From: CALINF01 sp039980455
GTDB lineage: Bacteria > Pseudomonadota > Gammaproteobacteria > Pseudomonadales > Halieaceae
DNA length: 64,000 nucleotides
Assembly: GCA_039980455.1 (NCBI GenBank)
Contig: JBDXCG010000003.1
Location: 186,001-250,000 of the forward strand
Direction of reading: 5' to 3'
Positions 1 through 8,434 of this stretch are shown one piece after another; the first letter of the stretch is position 1, and each line of letters starts with the position of its first letter. The notes beneath the pieces are model-generated. The model worked only from the letters and a program-made list of their open reading frames with translations, was not told the DNA's origin and searched no databases. A program made the position numbers and the translations under genes.

Positions 1-108
1 ACTGACGGCTCAGGGTATCTTCAGGGCGCAGAAACGGGAGATGGATGGATAACCGCGGTGGAAATATTTCAGAAAGCATACTCTGAAGGGTTTCGGGAAG
101 TTAACTGA
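1..108 (+). CDS. C-terminal end of an unidentified gene (cut by window edge)
   Basis: Frame 1 is open from the first base and ends with TGA at 106-108, giving 35 residues ending in FREVN. The composition looks like ordinary protein (GAETGDGW, then an amphipathic stretch EIFQKAYSEGFREVN). No family can be named from so short a tail. The terminator-like hairpins downstream fit the end of a transcription unit. Confidence 0.45.
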   Translation, partial: TDGSGYLQGAETGDGWITAVEIFQKAYSEGFREVN

Positions 109-162
109 CCCAGGCTATAGGAATTGGCTAGTCGAGCGAAAGCAATTACGCTACCCACCAGG

Positions 163-186
163 CCCTGGGCATGAAAACGCCCAGGG
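163..186. other. perfect 8-bp hairpin
   Basis: CCCTGGGC (163-170) and GCCCAGGG (179-186) pair perfectly around an 8-base loop. No T-run follows, so it is not a classical intrinsic terminator. It lies in the 280-base gap between the partial first gene and the AraC gene, about 55 bases after the first stop codon, and could protect a transcript 3' end. Confidence 0.4.
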
Positions 187-256
187 AAGCTTATAAATTA
201 GCGGCGTGAGTGTGCAGTATTGGCTGGGTCATTACACCAATCGAGAAATACAAGAG

Positions 257-285
257 AAGCCCCACCCTTATGGTGGGGCTTTTTT
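257..285 (+). terminator. rho-independent terminator
   Basis: GCCCCACC (259-266), a five-base loop and GGTGGGGC (272-279) form an 8-bp GC-rich stem flanked by AA upstream and a T-run at 280-285. It reads rightward and would end transcripts coming from the left edge. On the other strand the downstream tract is not T-rich, so it suits the convergent AraC gene less well. Confidence 0.8.
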
Positions 286-390
286 GTATGTGGTGTTTGG
301 TCGATCGCGCGTGCTCCCCTTGTCTCTGATATCAAGTCTCAGCCCGCTCGACTCGCGTCGGGCATGCGAAGGCAAGGCCTGAAATTTTGG

Positions 391-1383
391 CTACTGGAGT
401 TTCTCTTTGCTTCGGTTGCGCAATGTATCAGACGGGAGTTCACCGAAGAGAGCTCGGTAATCTCTGGCGAAGTGGCCCATGTGATTAAAGCCGTGTGCAC
501 GCGCCAAGTTGGTTAGAGAAGGCAAGTTGGATTGATCGTCGAGTAACAGGTGGTTGATAGCGAGCAGTCGCCGATTCTTAATGTATTGCACAACGGTGAT
601 GTTTAGAGTTTCACGGAACGCTATCTCCAGTGTGCGCTGGCTTACGCCTGCTGCGAAGCACAGAGTCTCCATTCCTAATGTCGAGGCAAGATTGGCCTCG
701 ATAAAATCTCTTGCGCGTTCCATAGAGCGCAATCGGCTCATGCGCCCCCGGGCACCGCGCTCGGGTTCTGGTGCATGGGTAAGTGCGAGTGCGAGTGTGC
801 TAACAACATACTGCTCTAATTCCTGCAGGCAGATATCTACCTCGGCAGTATCTAAAGTGGTTTGAGCTACGTGTAGCGCGCGACTTAAGTGCTTCGATAA
901 TGTAGATACTTTCTCTTCTCCCAAAGAGAAGACGCGCGTTTCTGCGCAGAGCGGGGAACTGCTTTCATCGGTCGCCGACCGCAAGGCGCGATCTAGCCTC
1001 TGCGCTGGAATGGTCGCAACCATCATGTGCAATCCTTCAGGAGATCGGTAGAAGGTCTCAGAATCCGGGCCGATGAGCGCCGCGTCAAACTCATCAATGA
1101 CCACACCCTGCAAAGTACCCTTGTCTCCTGAATTCAATGGAAGAAAGAGAGCCACGTGTTCGGGGGGTGGGGCAGCAGAAACAATCATTTCGCGATTGCA
1201 GTATTGGTCGGAGAACTTAATACGTGGAGAGGAGTACAGGTTGAAAAATGTCGAGAAGTCGCCCGCGCCTACTTGTCGATAGTCCGTTTCCCAGTCATTG
1301 AGTTTCGAAAGTTCGTTGAGCTGTGAGCATTCAGCTGAAGCGATGCTAATCGTTGTTGTCGGTTCGAAATGGGCTTCCATCAT
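391..1383 (-). CDS. AraC-family transcriptional regulator
   Basis: A 330-residue protein with a variable N-terminal sensing half (about 1-215) and a C-terminal AraC/XylS DNA-binding half (about 225-325). Two helix-turn-helix units are visible: one around TLCFAAGVSQRTLEIAFRE and one around NLARAHGFNHMGHFARDYR, the latter followed by the characteristic Gly-x-x-Pro (FGELPSD). The length and layout match one-component regulators with a cytosolic ligand-binding half. The start has two consecutive Met codons at 1383 and 1380. It is divergent from the porin/DUF3604/sulfatase cluster, and a 15-base direct repeat lies between them, so it is the likely regulator of that cluster (inference). The ligand is unknown. 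Confidence 0.9.
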   Translation of the reverse strand: MMEAHFEPTTTISIASAECSQLNELSKLNDWETDYRQVGAGDFSTFFNLYSSPRIKFSDQYCNREMIVSAAPPPEHVALFLPLNSGDKGTLQGVVIDEFDAALIGPDSETFYRSPEGLHMMVATIPAQRLDRALRSATDESSSPLCAETRVFSLGEEKVSTLSKHLSRALHVAQTTLDTAEVDICLQELEQYVVSTLALALTHAPEPERGARGRMSRLRSMERARDFIEANLASTLGMETLCFAAGVSQRTLEIAFRETLNITVVQYIKNRRLLAINHLLLDDQSNLPSLTNLARAHGFNHMGHFARDYRALFGELPSDTLRNRSKEKLQ

Positions 1384-1432
1384 ATCTCTAGTATATCTGC
1401 AAAATTGACCGATTTAGCCAGCTACTGGGAAT

Positions 1433-1664
1433 CTGCGGAAATTGGATGTTCACTCGCATTAGCGTTTCTTCTAATCACAAACTACTACGCGCAGATGAAT
1501 TACATCCAAGCTGCATTGAGCATCATGCTATTGCTCGCGAGTCACTACATATACCTAAAACTGTTAAAGCAGAGAGCGTTTATGCGAGACGCTCCAACTG
1601 TGTCGACTGACTCACTGCTACTGAAGTAGAACGTTACCGTAGTCGAAAACTGCGGAAATTGGAT
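1433..1664. promoter_or_regulatory. 15-bp direct repeat pair in the AraC/porin intergenic region
   Basis: CTGCGGAAATTGGAT occurs at 1433-1447 and again exactly at 1650-1664, 217 bases apart. AraC-family proteins typically bind direct repeats and can loop DNA between distant sites. The second copy is followed by a TTGAC-N4-GTCAA dyad at 1664-1677. The sites lie between the divergent AraC gene and porin gene. I saw no other clear element in this 446-base gap. Their operator role is inference. Confidence 0.45.
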
Positions 1665-1829
1665 TGACGCGTGTCAATGCCTTGTGAGATTCCCTCCAAA
1701 TCGCTGATTACTCAGTGATTTTGGGATGGAATGAATTGGGTTATTGCGTATTGTAAATCCATGTCGTGCTTATCGCGTAAAGGCCGAGACAAGGCTGCGT
1801 AAGTTAAGCCGAACGGGAGACAAATTGTT

Positions 1830-3290
1830 ATGTATCTGTCATTTGTGGCTGAGAGGGCTATGCAAACTACACCATTGATTAGATGGCGAAGGCAGGCCAA
1901 ACGCGTTACAGATTGGATGGCTTTGAGCCGGCAAGCAGCGAGTTCAGTTCTGGCCGTGATGCTAATGCTTGAAGTGTGTGTGCCTAGCACAGCGGTAGCT
2001 GACGAAAACGTGGAGGCCGCCGAAGGAGAGGAAGTCGCGCAGGCAGAGGGTTCTAAAGGCATCCTCCCGATTCCAGATTTTAGCGGGGATCTATGGAGCC
2101 GAAGTTACTTGACTGGTGACTGGGGGGGCTCGCGAGACGCGCTGACAAGCAAAGGCGTTCAACTCGACGCCGAGTATTATCACTATGTTCAAGACGTTGC
2201 TGATGGTGGCGTTGAAGGTGGCGATCAGTGGGGCGGTAAGGCCAACTACAGGCTGCATATGGACTTGGACAAAATGGGTGTGATGCCTGGTGGTTTGATC
2301 TATGTCCGATTTGACGCTCGCCATGGTGACGGTGTGATAGGAAAGACCGGCCAGCTATTACCTGCCAACGAAGCTTTTCTAATCCCGGTCGACTTCGATG
2401 ATCTGGAAAGAGAAACCTGGGGCGAATTGACGGCCTTAAACTACACCCAGTTTTTAAGCCCGAAATTTGCCGTGTTCCTAGGCAAGATAGACATGATGGA
2501 CGGAGACCCTAACGAGTTTGCGGCCGGTCGGGGTGATACCCAGTTTCTGAATTACAGCATGATGTATGCGGCGCCGACGGCTATCGTTCCGGCCAGTACG
2601 CTCGGTGCGGGCGTCATGTATTTGCCTAACGAGCATCTCACTATCGCTTCCCAGGTGGTCAGCGCCACCGACACAACATTCGACTCTCTGGAGGAAGGGT
2701 TCAACCGTTTTGACGACGGCCAGGTTTGGGCCACTGCTCTCATGGCGCAGTATCGCATGGGGGACTTGCCGGGCGGATTCAATGCCAACTATTTGCAGTG
2801 GTTCAATGCTGACTTTACGAATATCAGTAGCATCGTTGGCGCATTGGAATCAACCGAAGACACCTCGTGGCTTGTCGCATTGTCGGGCTGGCAGTACCTG
2901 TATACCGAAGAATCGAGTGAGGGACCGCTCGATGCGACGAACAAAATACCCGACCTGCAAGGTTGGGGGTTGTTTGCGCGACTTGGTTTTGCCGACAAAG
3001 ATACCAATCCCTTTTCGCTAACCGGCAGCGTCGGCCTAGGTGGTCGAGGGGTCATTCCCGGCCGCGATAACGACTTATTTGGCGTGGGCTATTTCTACAC
3101 TGAAACCGAAGACGGCAATGTCCTGACTAGCGTGGGTCTTGAGAAGTCGGTGCAGGGCTTCGAAACGTTTTACAACGTGGCGATCACCCCAGCCGTGAAG
3201 CTTTCCTTTGACGTGCAGTGGCTCGAAGCAAGCGTACCTGATGCTGAGGATGCGTGGGTGCTTGGTTCGCGCTTGCAACTAGTATTTTGA
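1830..3290 (+). CDS. OprB-family carbohydrate-selective porin
   Basis: A 486-residue outer-membrane protein. A long basic N-region is followed by a hydrophobic segment (about residues 35-52) ending STAVA before DENV, an apparent signal-peptide cleavage site. The mature part begins with an acidic linker, then SRSYLTGDWGGSRDALTSKG, the hallmark opening of OprB porins (DWGG.R..L...G). The C-terminus ends in alternating beta-strand sequence with a terminal Phe (RLQLVF), as expected for BAM-inserted barrels. The ATG at 1830 has GGGAG about 10 bases upstream; a later Met at 1860 is possible. It is the first gene of a run reaching the second DUF3604 gene and probably admits the substrate of that pathway. 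The substrate may not be a plain sugar. Confidence 0.85.
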   Translation: MYLSFVAERAMQTTPLIRWRRQAKRVTDWMALSRQAASSVLAVMLMLEVCVPSTAVADENVEAAEGEEVAQAEGSKGILPIPDFSGDLWSRSYLTGDWGGSRDALTSKGVQLDAEYYHYVQDVADGGVEGGDQWGGKANYRLHMDLDKMGVMPGGLIYVRFDARHGDGVIGKTGQLLPANEAFLIPVDFDDLERETWGELTALNYTQFLSPKFAVFLGKIDMMDGDPNEFAAGRGDTQFLNYSMMYAAPTAIVPASTLGAGVMYLPNEHLTIASQVVSATDTTFDSLEEGFNRFDDGQVWATALMAQYRMGDLPGGFNANYLQWFNADFTNISSIVGALESTEDTSWLVALSGWQYLYTEESSEGPLDATNKIPDLQGWGLFARLGFADKDTNPFSLTGSVGLGGRGVIPGRDNDLFGVGYFYTETEDGNVLTSVGLEKSVQGFETFYNVAITPAVKLSFDVQWLEASVPDAEDAWVLGSRLQLVF

Positions 3291-3352
3291 AGCAACGGCC
3301 CGAAATTACTGACTTGAACTGGGTTGAAATGAAGAATGAGCAAGGAGACGAC

Positions 3353-5239
3353 ATGAAAACAAACATACATCCAAACACTCCACCGCTCGTGGCAAAACGT
3401 GCGACATTGGGTTTTCTAGGTGCGCTTGCTGTTGCCGCTGCCTCTCCGCTCGTAGCTGAGTCGCTGGGAGAGCCGGGTCGAAGCTCCGGCGAACCGAATC
3501 CGCTGAAGAACGTCTATTTCGGTGAGCAGCACATGCATACTCAAAATTCATTTGATGCCTACACAGTAGGTGTGCGGGGGTCATGGGCTGAGGCTTATGA
3601 ATTCGCTATGGGTAAGCCGAGCAAGCTCTCGACAACTGGCGAAAAGATGCAGCGTAAGACGCCATATGATTTCATCGCGATTACAGATCACTCGGAGTAC
3701 TACGGCGTGTTTAAAAATATGGCCGACCCGAGTAATGACCTCTCCAAGCATCCCCTGGCCAAGCGGATGGCATCAACCGATCCCAACGTAGTTCGTAGCG
3801 CTGCAGTAGAAATTATTTCGACTATTGCGGCCAACGACCCCGTAGAGGATTTTGTCGATCCTGCGCTGTTAATGAGCAACTGGCAGGATTTTGTAAAAGT
3901 TGCTGATAGATACAATGATCCAGGAACATTCACGACGCTCTATGCCTACGAATGGACGGGCATACCACTGGGTCAAAACATGCATCGTAATGTCTTTTTC
4001 AAAGACAAGCCGCCGGTCATGCCGTTTTCCTCCTTCCAATCTGATCAGGTCAGTGACTTGTGGACTTACCTGGAGATTCAGCGCGCGCAGGGCATTGATG
4101 TACTGGCTATTCCTCACAATGGAAACGTGTCTAACGGCTTGATGTTTGCGCCAACGAAGATGGACGGGACTCCTATTGATGAGCGCTACGCTAGGCGCCA
4201 GGCGGCGCTCGAGCCGGTTTTTGAGATGCATCAGACGAAGGGCAACTCAGAGACTCACCCACTGCTATCACCCAACGACGAGTTTGCGAGTTTCGAGCCT
4301 TTTAATAAGTTGATTGCTCTTAAACACAATAGCCAGGTGACCAATGGGTTTTATCGCCAAGGCCTGATTATGGGGATGAAGCTAGAAACGGAGCTCGGCT
4401 CAAACCCTTACAAGATGGGCGTTGTGGGTGGTGCAGACGTGCACTCAGGCTACCAAGGCAACGAAGAGTGGGACTGGAAGGGTGCGCACGGTGGACAAGA
4501 TGATACGCCTGAAAAACGCCTTAGCCCGGTTGTAAGTGCTTCGGGTGAAGCCAACTACATAGTTTCCAGTGCCGGCACGACAGCTGTGTGGGCCACCGAA
4601 AACACGCGGGCGGGTATTTTTGACGGATTGAATAGCAAAGAGACTTACGGCACAACCGGCACCATGATCCGTCTGCGCTTCTTCGGGGGTTGGAATTTCA
4701 AAAGCAATCTGGTCAAGGACAAAAAGTTCGTAGAGAAGGCCTATAAGGCGGGCGTACCAATGGGCCAGGACCTTCCGAAGAAAGCGGGTAAGGCACCTAG
4801 CTTTGCTGTGTGGGCAATGAAAGACCCCAATAGTGGCAATCTTGATCGCGTTCAAATCATCAAGGGTTGGACAGATCCCCTGAGTGGTTGGCCAGCAGAG
4901 AAAGTCTATGACGTTGTGTGGTCCGACGGTCGCAAGATTGACGACTCAGGAAAACTTCCCCCTGTAGGCAACACAGTTGACGTAACGACCGCGACTTACA
5001 AAAACAATATCGGAGAGAATCTGTTGAGTGCCGTATGGACAGATCCAGACTTTAATCCGGACATAAAGGCGGTTTACTACGTTCGAGTGCTGGAGATCCC
5101 AACGCCGCGCTGGAGCACTTACGATTCAGCACGTAACAATCTGCCGCTGCCCAAAGAGGTGCCGGCCACGATTCAGGAGCGGGCTTACTCATCACCAATT
5201 TGGTACACGCCAGAGGCGATGAAGACCGCCAGTAAATGA
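3353..5239 (+). CDS. DUF3604 exported protein, copy 1 (PHP-like motifs)
   Basis: A 628-residue protein of the DUF3604 family, whose function is unestablished. The start is the ATG at 3353 with AAGGAG 5-10 bases upstream; the frame is open further 5' but that part overlaps the porin gene. A signal peptide (GFLGALAVAAASPLVA) precedes the mature start ESLGEPGR. Putative metal ligands are EQHMH (H60, H62), ITDHSEYYG, IPHNGNVSNG and GGADVHSG. This order of HxH, DH, H and DxH resembles the PHP phosphoesterase superfamily (my comparison). The C-terminal half carries VYDVVWSDGRKI and LEIPTPRWSTYDSARNNLP. It lies 62 bases after the porin and is paralogous to the gene at 8435. A hydrolytic role in the periplasm is likely; the substrate is unknown. 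Confidence 0.85.
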   Translation: MKTNIHPNTPPLVAKRATLGFLGALAVAAASPLVAESLGEPGRSSGEPNPLKNVYFGEQHMHTQNSFDAYTVGVRGSWAEAYEFAMGKPSKLSTTGEKMQRKTPYDFIAITDHSEYYGVFKNMADPSNDLSKHPLAKRMASTDPNVVRSAAVEIISTIAANDPVEDFVDPALLMSNWQDFVKVADRYNDPGTFTTLYAYEWTGIPLGQNMHRNVFFKDKPPVMPFSSFQSDQVSDLWTYLEIQRAQGIDVLAIPHNGNVSNGLMFAPTKMDGTPIDERYARRQAALEPVFEMHQTKGNSETHPLLSPNDEFASFEPFNKLIALKHNSQVTNGFYRQGLIMGMKLETELGSNPYKMGVVGGADVHSGYQGNEEWDWKGAHGGQDDTPEKRLSPVVSASGEANYIVSSAGTTAVWATENTRAGIFDGLNSKETYGTTGTMIRLRFFGGWNFKSNLVKDKKFVEKAYKAGVPMGQDLPKKAGKAPSFAVWAMKDPNSGNLDRVQIIKGWTDPLSGWPAEKVYDVVWSDGRKIDDSGKLPPVGNTVDVTTATYKNNIGENLLSAVWTDPDFNPDIKAVYYVRVLEIPTPRWSTYDSARNNLPLPKEVPATIQERAYSSPIWYTPEAMKTASK

Positions 5240-5322
5240 AGGGCTCATTCTGATTCTCGGTTATGAGTTTTTTGGTATGAGAACAGTTGAATATTCGGTA
5301 TATGCGACAAGGAGTGATAAGT

Positions 5323-6153
5323 GTGAAAAAAGTCTTTAAGCCAATCGCCATTGCTGTGGGTTTGTTATCCGGTTCCTGTCTGAGTCTGGTTGCATCAGCG
5401 GATGGAGACCTTGGCGCAGCAGCGACCAATCCAGTAGCCAATCTGGTTCAATTTCGCATACAGAACCAGTATGCACCAGAAAGTTACAACGCTGATTCCT
5501 GGAGCAACGCAACTCTCATGCAGATGGTTGCGCCGCTGCCCAGTATTGCCGATAAGTTTGATGCGCTGCAGGGGATCGTCACCCGTACTACGGTTCCTTT
5601 CGTGTCAACGCCAAAACTGGATAACGGCATAAATCGTAAGAATGGACTCAGCGATACACAAATGCAGGTCTTCTTTGTCCCAGAGAAATCACCCAAAAAG
5701 ACCGTGTGGGGCATTGGTCCGGCCTTCACTTTTCCAACGGCTGGAGATAATGAATTCACGGGCTCAGGCCAGTGGCAGGCCGGTCCCGCCGCCGTTGCCA
5801 TGGTCACACCCGTACCCGGCGTACAGCTGGGCGCACTGGTGTTCCAGCAATGGGATTTTCACGAGACGCGCTCTGATGCAAAAGATGTCAGCATCCTGAA
5901 TGTTCAGCCTATCATCTTCAAACACTTCGACGGTGGCTGGTACATCGGTGGACCGGATGTGCCTCAAACGTATAACTGGGAAACCAACGACTGGACACTG
6001 GCCCTGGGTGGGACGGTAGGCCGGGTAGGGCCTGTGTTTGGTAAGCCTATGCAGCTTTACGGCGGCGTTTACTACAACACTGAGAATAACGATGAGCAGG
6101 TTTCATCGGAGTGGATATTTAAAGTTAACTTTGGATTTCTCTTCCCGAAATGA
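5323..6153 (+). CDS. exported beta-barrel-like protein of unknown function
   Basis: 276 residues from a GTG at 5323, which has AAGGAG eight bases upstream; earlier TTG (5287) and ATG (5302) codons in frame lack such a site. A signal peptide (IAIAVGLLSGSCLSLVASA) is followed by a mature chain rich in alternating aromatic and polar stretches, for example VWGIGPAFTFPTAGDNEF and MQLYGGVYYNTEN. The end, FKVNFGFLFPK, resembles a closing strand. This resembles small outer-membrane proteins often annotated as transporters of the phenol-degradation MetA type; I hold that family call loosely. It sits between DUF3604 copy 1 and a lipoprotein in the same orientation, so it may be a second channel of the cluster. 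Confidence 0.7.
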   Translation: MKKVFKPIAIAVGLLSGSCLSLVASADGDLGAAATNPVANLVQFRIQNQYAPESYNADSWSNATLMQMVAPLPSIADKFDALQGIVTRTTVPFVSTPKLDNGINRKNGLSDTQMQVFFVPEKSPKKTVWGIGPAFTFPTAGDNEFTGSGQWQAGPAAVAMVTPVPGVQLGALVFQQWDFHETRSDAKDVSILNVQPIIFKHFDGGWYIGGPDVPQTYNWETNDWTLALGGTVGRVGPVFGKPMQLYGGVYYNTENNDEQVSSEWIFKVNFGFLFPK

Positions 6154-6225
6154 GTTGAAACAGTACAGCGTATCTAGGCATTCGCAATGCGAAGGAACCG
6201 ATAGCAAAGTCAGAGGAATACAACG

Positions 6226-6687
6226 ATGACACGTAATATTTTTAGGAAACTGCAAGTTTTTGCGACGGCGCTGTTGGTCGTGCTGGCTGCAGCAGGTTGC
6301 AGCTCAACAACCAGCAGTGGAGTGACGGAGAGACCGGCGGGGACTATTACAGTCAGGGAGGGCCAGCTGCTGCGAATAGGCGCGGGTGGTAGTGGTGAGG
6401 GCACGTTAGTATTTCGCGGCTGGCAACACACCTTCCTGGTCGAGAATATGGTTCTGAGCGCAATAGGACCTGGATCCGTGGAACTGGACGGCGAAGTCTG
6501 GAATCTGGAAAACGTGGAGGACTTTGCAGGAACTTATCGCCCGGTGAAACAAGACTACGATGGAGAAAAAGGATTGAGCGGTGTCTGGATGGAGAACGAA
6601 AAAGGTGTGCGAGTGCAGGTCCGTACCGTGGGGCAGGATCTCTCTGTCCGTGTTGATTCGACTGGATCTATTGTGACATTGAAGTAG
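6226..6687 (+). CDS. small lipoprotein, unknown function
   Basis: A 153-residue protein starting at an ATG with AGAGGA about eight bases upstream. The N-terminus has a charged n-region, a hydrophobic core and the lipobox LAAAGC with Cys25, so it should be lipidated. The next residues are SSTTSS, not Asp, so Lol export to the outer membrane is expected. The mature part is a compact beta-rich sequence with repeated Gly/Val strands and no catalytic motif I recognise. It lies 72 bases after the barrel-like gene and 57 before the sulfatase, all on one strand. A structural or accessory role for the sulfatase/DUF3604 cluster is plausible but unproven. Confidence 0.75.
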   Translation: MTRNIFRKLQVFATALLVVLAAAGCSSTTSSGVTERPAGTITVREGQLLRIGAGGSGEGTLVFRGWQHTFLVENMVLSAIGPGSVELDGEVWNLENVEDFAGTYRPVKQDYDGEKGLSGVWMENEKGVRVQVRTVGQDLSVRVDSTGSIVTLK

Positions 6688-6744
6688 GCCAGCGGTGGAT
6701 ATAGACCTATCAACTATTTAGTAGACATCAAGAGGAAGCAATAC

Positions 6745-8343
6745 ATGCAATCCAATACTTTGATGCGTCCACTGCTTCTGCTGTTGTGCGGGTTTGTTTG
6801 GTCTGCTGGCGCTGCCTTCGCGGCGGACAAACCCAATATCGTCGTGATGTGGGGTGATGATACCGGCTTGACCAATATCAGTGCCTACGGTCAGGGCGTT
6901 GTGGGTTACAAGACGCCTAACATCGACCGCATCGCCAATGAAGGCGCGTTGTTCACCGACTATTACACTGAGAATAGCTGTACGGCAGGTCGGGCAGCGT
7001 TCATACAGGGCCAGTCAGTATTTCGAACCGGCAATAGTAGGGTTGGATTACCCGGTGCCAAGCAGGGGATCGATGCGAGAGATCCGACTATTGCGGAGTT
7101 GCTGAAACCCTTGGGTTATGCGACGGCTCAGTATGGCAAAAATCACTTGGGAGATCGCAACGAATACCTTCCAACTGTGCATGGCTTTGATGAGTTTTAC
7201 GGAATTCTCTATCACCTGAACGCTATGTACGAGCCTTACGATCCGGGTTATCCCAAGGATCCTGAGTTTTTCAAGAAATATGGACCGCGCGGGATCATGG
7301 ATTGCAAGGCGAGCGACAAGGATGATCAAACACCCGATTCCCGCTACGGCAAAATGGGTAAGCAGGTCTGCAAAGATACCGGCCCATTAACACCGGAACA
7401 CATGAAGACCATCGACGATGAGCTTGCTGAGCGCGCCAACAACTATATGGAACGCCAGGTTGAGAAAAATCAGCCCTTTTTCTTGTGGCTCAATTTTACG
7501 CACATGCATCTTTGGACAATGGTGAAGGATGAGAGTGTGGGTCAGGCGGGCCCGTTCCAGACCCCATACGCCGATGCGATGATCGATCATGACAAGAACG
7601 TGGGCCAGGTCCTCGCGAAGATTGATGAGCTTGGCATTGCCGACAACACGATCGTTATTTACGGCACAGACAATGGGCCGCACAAGAACGCCTGGCCTGA
7701 TGCCGGGGTATCACCGTACCGAGGAGAGAAGGTAACTGGTTGGGAGGGGGGGTTCCGCTCGCCGACTGTTGTCCGCTGGCCCGGCAAGATCCCGCCCGGT
7801 CAAGTGCTCAACGACATCGCATCGAACCTCGATTGGATGCCGACTCTTTTGGCTGCCGCTGGCGAGCCGGAAATAAAGAACAAGCTCAAGAAGGGCCACA
7901 AGGTTGGCAAGATGAAATATAAGGTCCACCTGGATGGCTACAACTTCTTACCGTTCCTGACCGGCAAGGAAAAAAAGGGTCCCAGGGAGGAGTTCTTCTA
8001 CTTCTCGGATAACGGTGACTTTCTTGCCATGCGGGTCAACAACATCAAGGTGACGTTCATGGAGCAGCAGTCGCCAGGTACCTACGATGTCTGGACGAAT
8101 GAGTTCCGCAATCTAAGGGTGCCGCTTTCATACAACCTGAGAGCTGATCCCTATGAGTTTGCCCCCATCACGTCGAATTCGTTTTGGTTGGGCCAAATGA
8201 AGAATACCTGGTACCTCTATCCGGCTCTTGATCACGCGGCCAGATTCCTTGGTACCTTTAAGGAGTTCCCGCCGCGCCACGCAGCCGCTAGCGTAACTAT
8301 GACAAGCGCGATGGAACGGATAAAACAATCCGGCGGGAAATAA
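6745..8343 (+). CDS. formylglycine-dependent sulfatase (arylsulfatase type)
   Basis: A 532-residue protein with a signal peptide ending AFAA before DKPNIVVMWGDD. The opening IVVMWGDDTG supplies the first Asp ligands of the sulfatase metal site. SCTAGRAAF carries the CxAxR sequon, so Cys79 should be oxidised to formylglycine. GKNHLGD, the HMHLW region and YGTDNGPH are further alkaline-phosphatase-superfamily active-site segments (Lys, His and the Asp-Asn metal pair). The length is normal for secreted type I sulfatases. It should cleave a sulfate ester in the periplasm; the substrate cannot be told from sequence. The maturing enzyme (FGE or anSME) is not in this window. Its two flanking DUF3604 genes suggest a joint pathway. 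Confidence 0.9.
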   Translation: MQSNTLMRPLLLLLCGFVWSAGAAFAADKPNIVVMWGDDTGLTNISAYGQGVVGYKTPNIDRIANEGALFTDYYTENSCTAGRAAFIQGQSVFRTGNSRVGLPGAKQGIDARDPTIAELLKPLGYATAQYGKNHLGDRNEYLPTVHGFDEFYGILYHLNAMYEPYDPGYPKDPEFFKKYGPRGIMDCKASDKDDQTPDSRYGKMGKQVCKDTGPLTPEHMKTIDDELAERANNYMERQVEKNQPFFLWLNFTHMHLWTMVKDESVGQAGPFQTPYADAMIDHDKNVGQVLAKIDELGIADNTIVIYGTDNGPHKNAWPDAGVSPYRGEKVTGWEGGFRSPTVVRWPGKIPPGQVLNDIASNLDWMPTLLAAAGEPEIKNKLKKGHKVGKMKYKVHLDGYNFLPFLTGKEKKGPREEFFYFSDNGDFLAMRVNNIKVTFMEQQSPGTYDVWTNEFRNLRVPLSYNLRADPYEFAPITSNSFWLGQMKNTWYLYPALDHAARFLGTFKEFPPRHAAASVTMTSAMERIKQSGGK

Positions 8344-8366
8344 TTTTCGATCGATGAGCGAATATA

Positions 8367-8388
8367 TTTGGGGTCAGCTGGCCCCAAA
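8367..8388. other. intercistronic hairpin between sulfatase and DUF3604 copy 2
   Basis: TTTGGGG (8367-8373) pairs with CCCCAAA (8382-8388); an extra T-G pair and a CAGCTG core lie in the loop. No T-run follows. It sits in the 91-base gap between two same-strand genes and could attenuate transcription or stabilise the upstream message. Confidence 0.45.
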
Positions 8389-8434
8389 TTACACCCAAAC
8401 TAAGTAGCTGGTAATTGTATAGAGGGCCCAGAAC

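Noticed and set aside
163..186. Possible tRNA or small RNA near the hairpin
   Set aside because: No cloverleaf arms or TTCGA-type loop; only the isolated stem is visible.
1369..1629. 86-codon rightward frame with two hydrophobic stretches
   Set aside because: It starts inside the AraC gene with no ribosome site and contains one of the direct repeats; regulatory DNA is the better reading, though a small membrane protein cannot be excluded.
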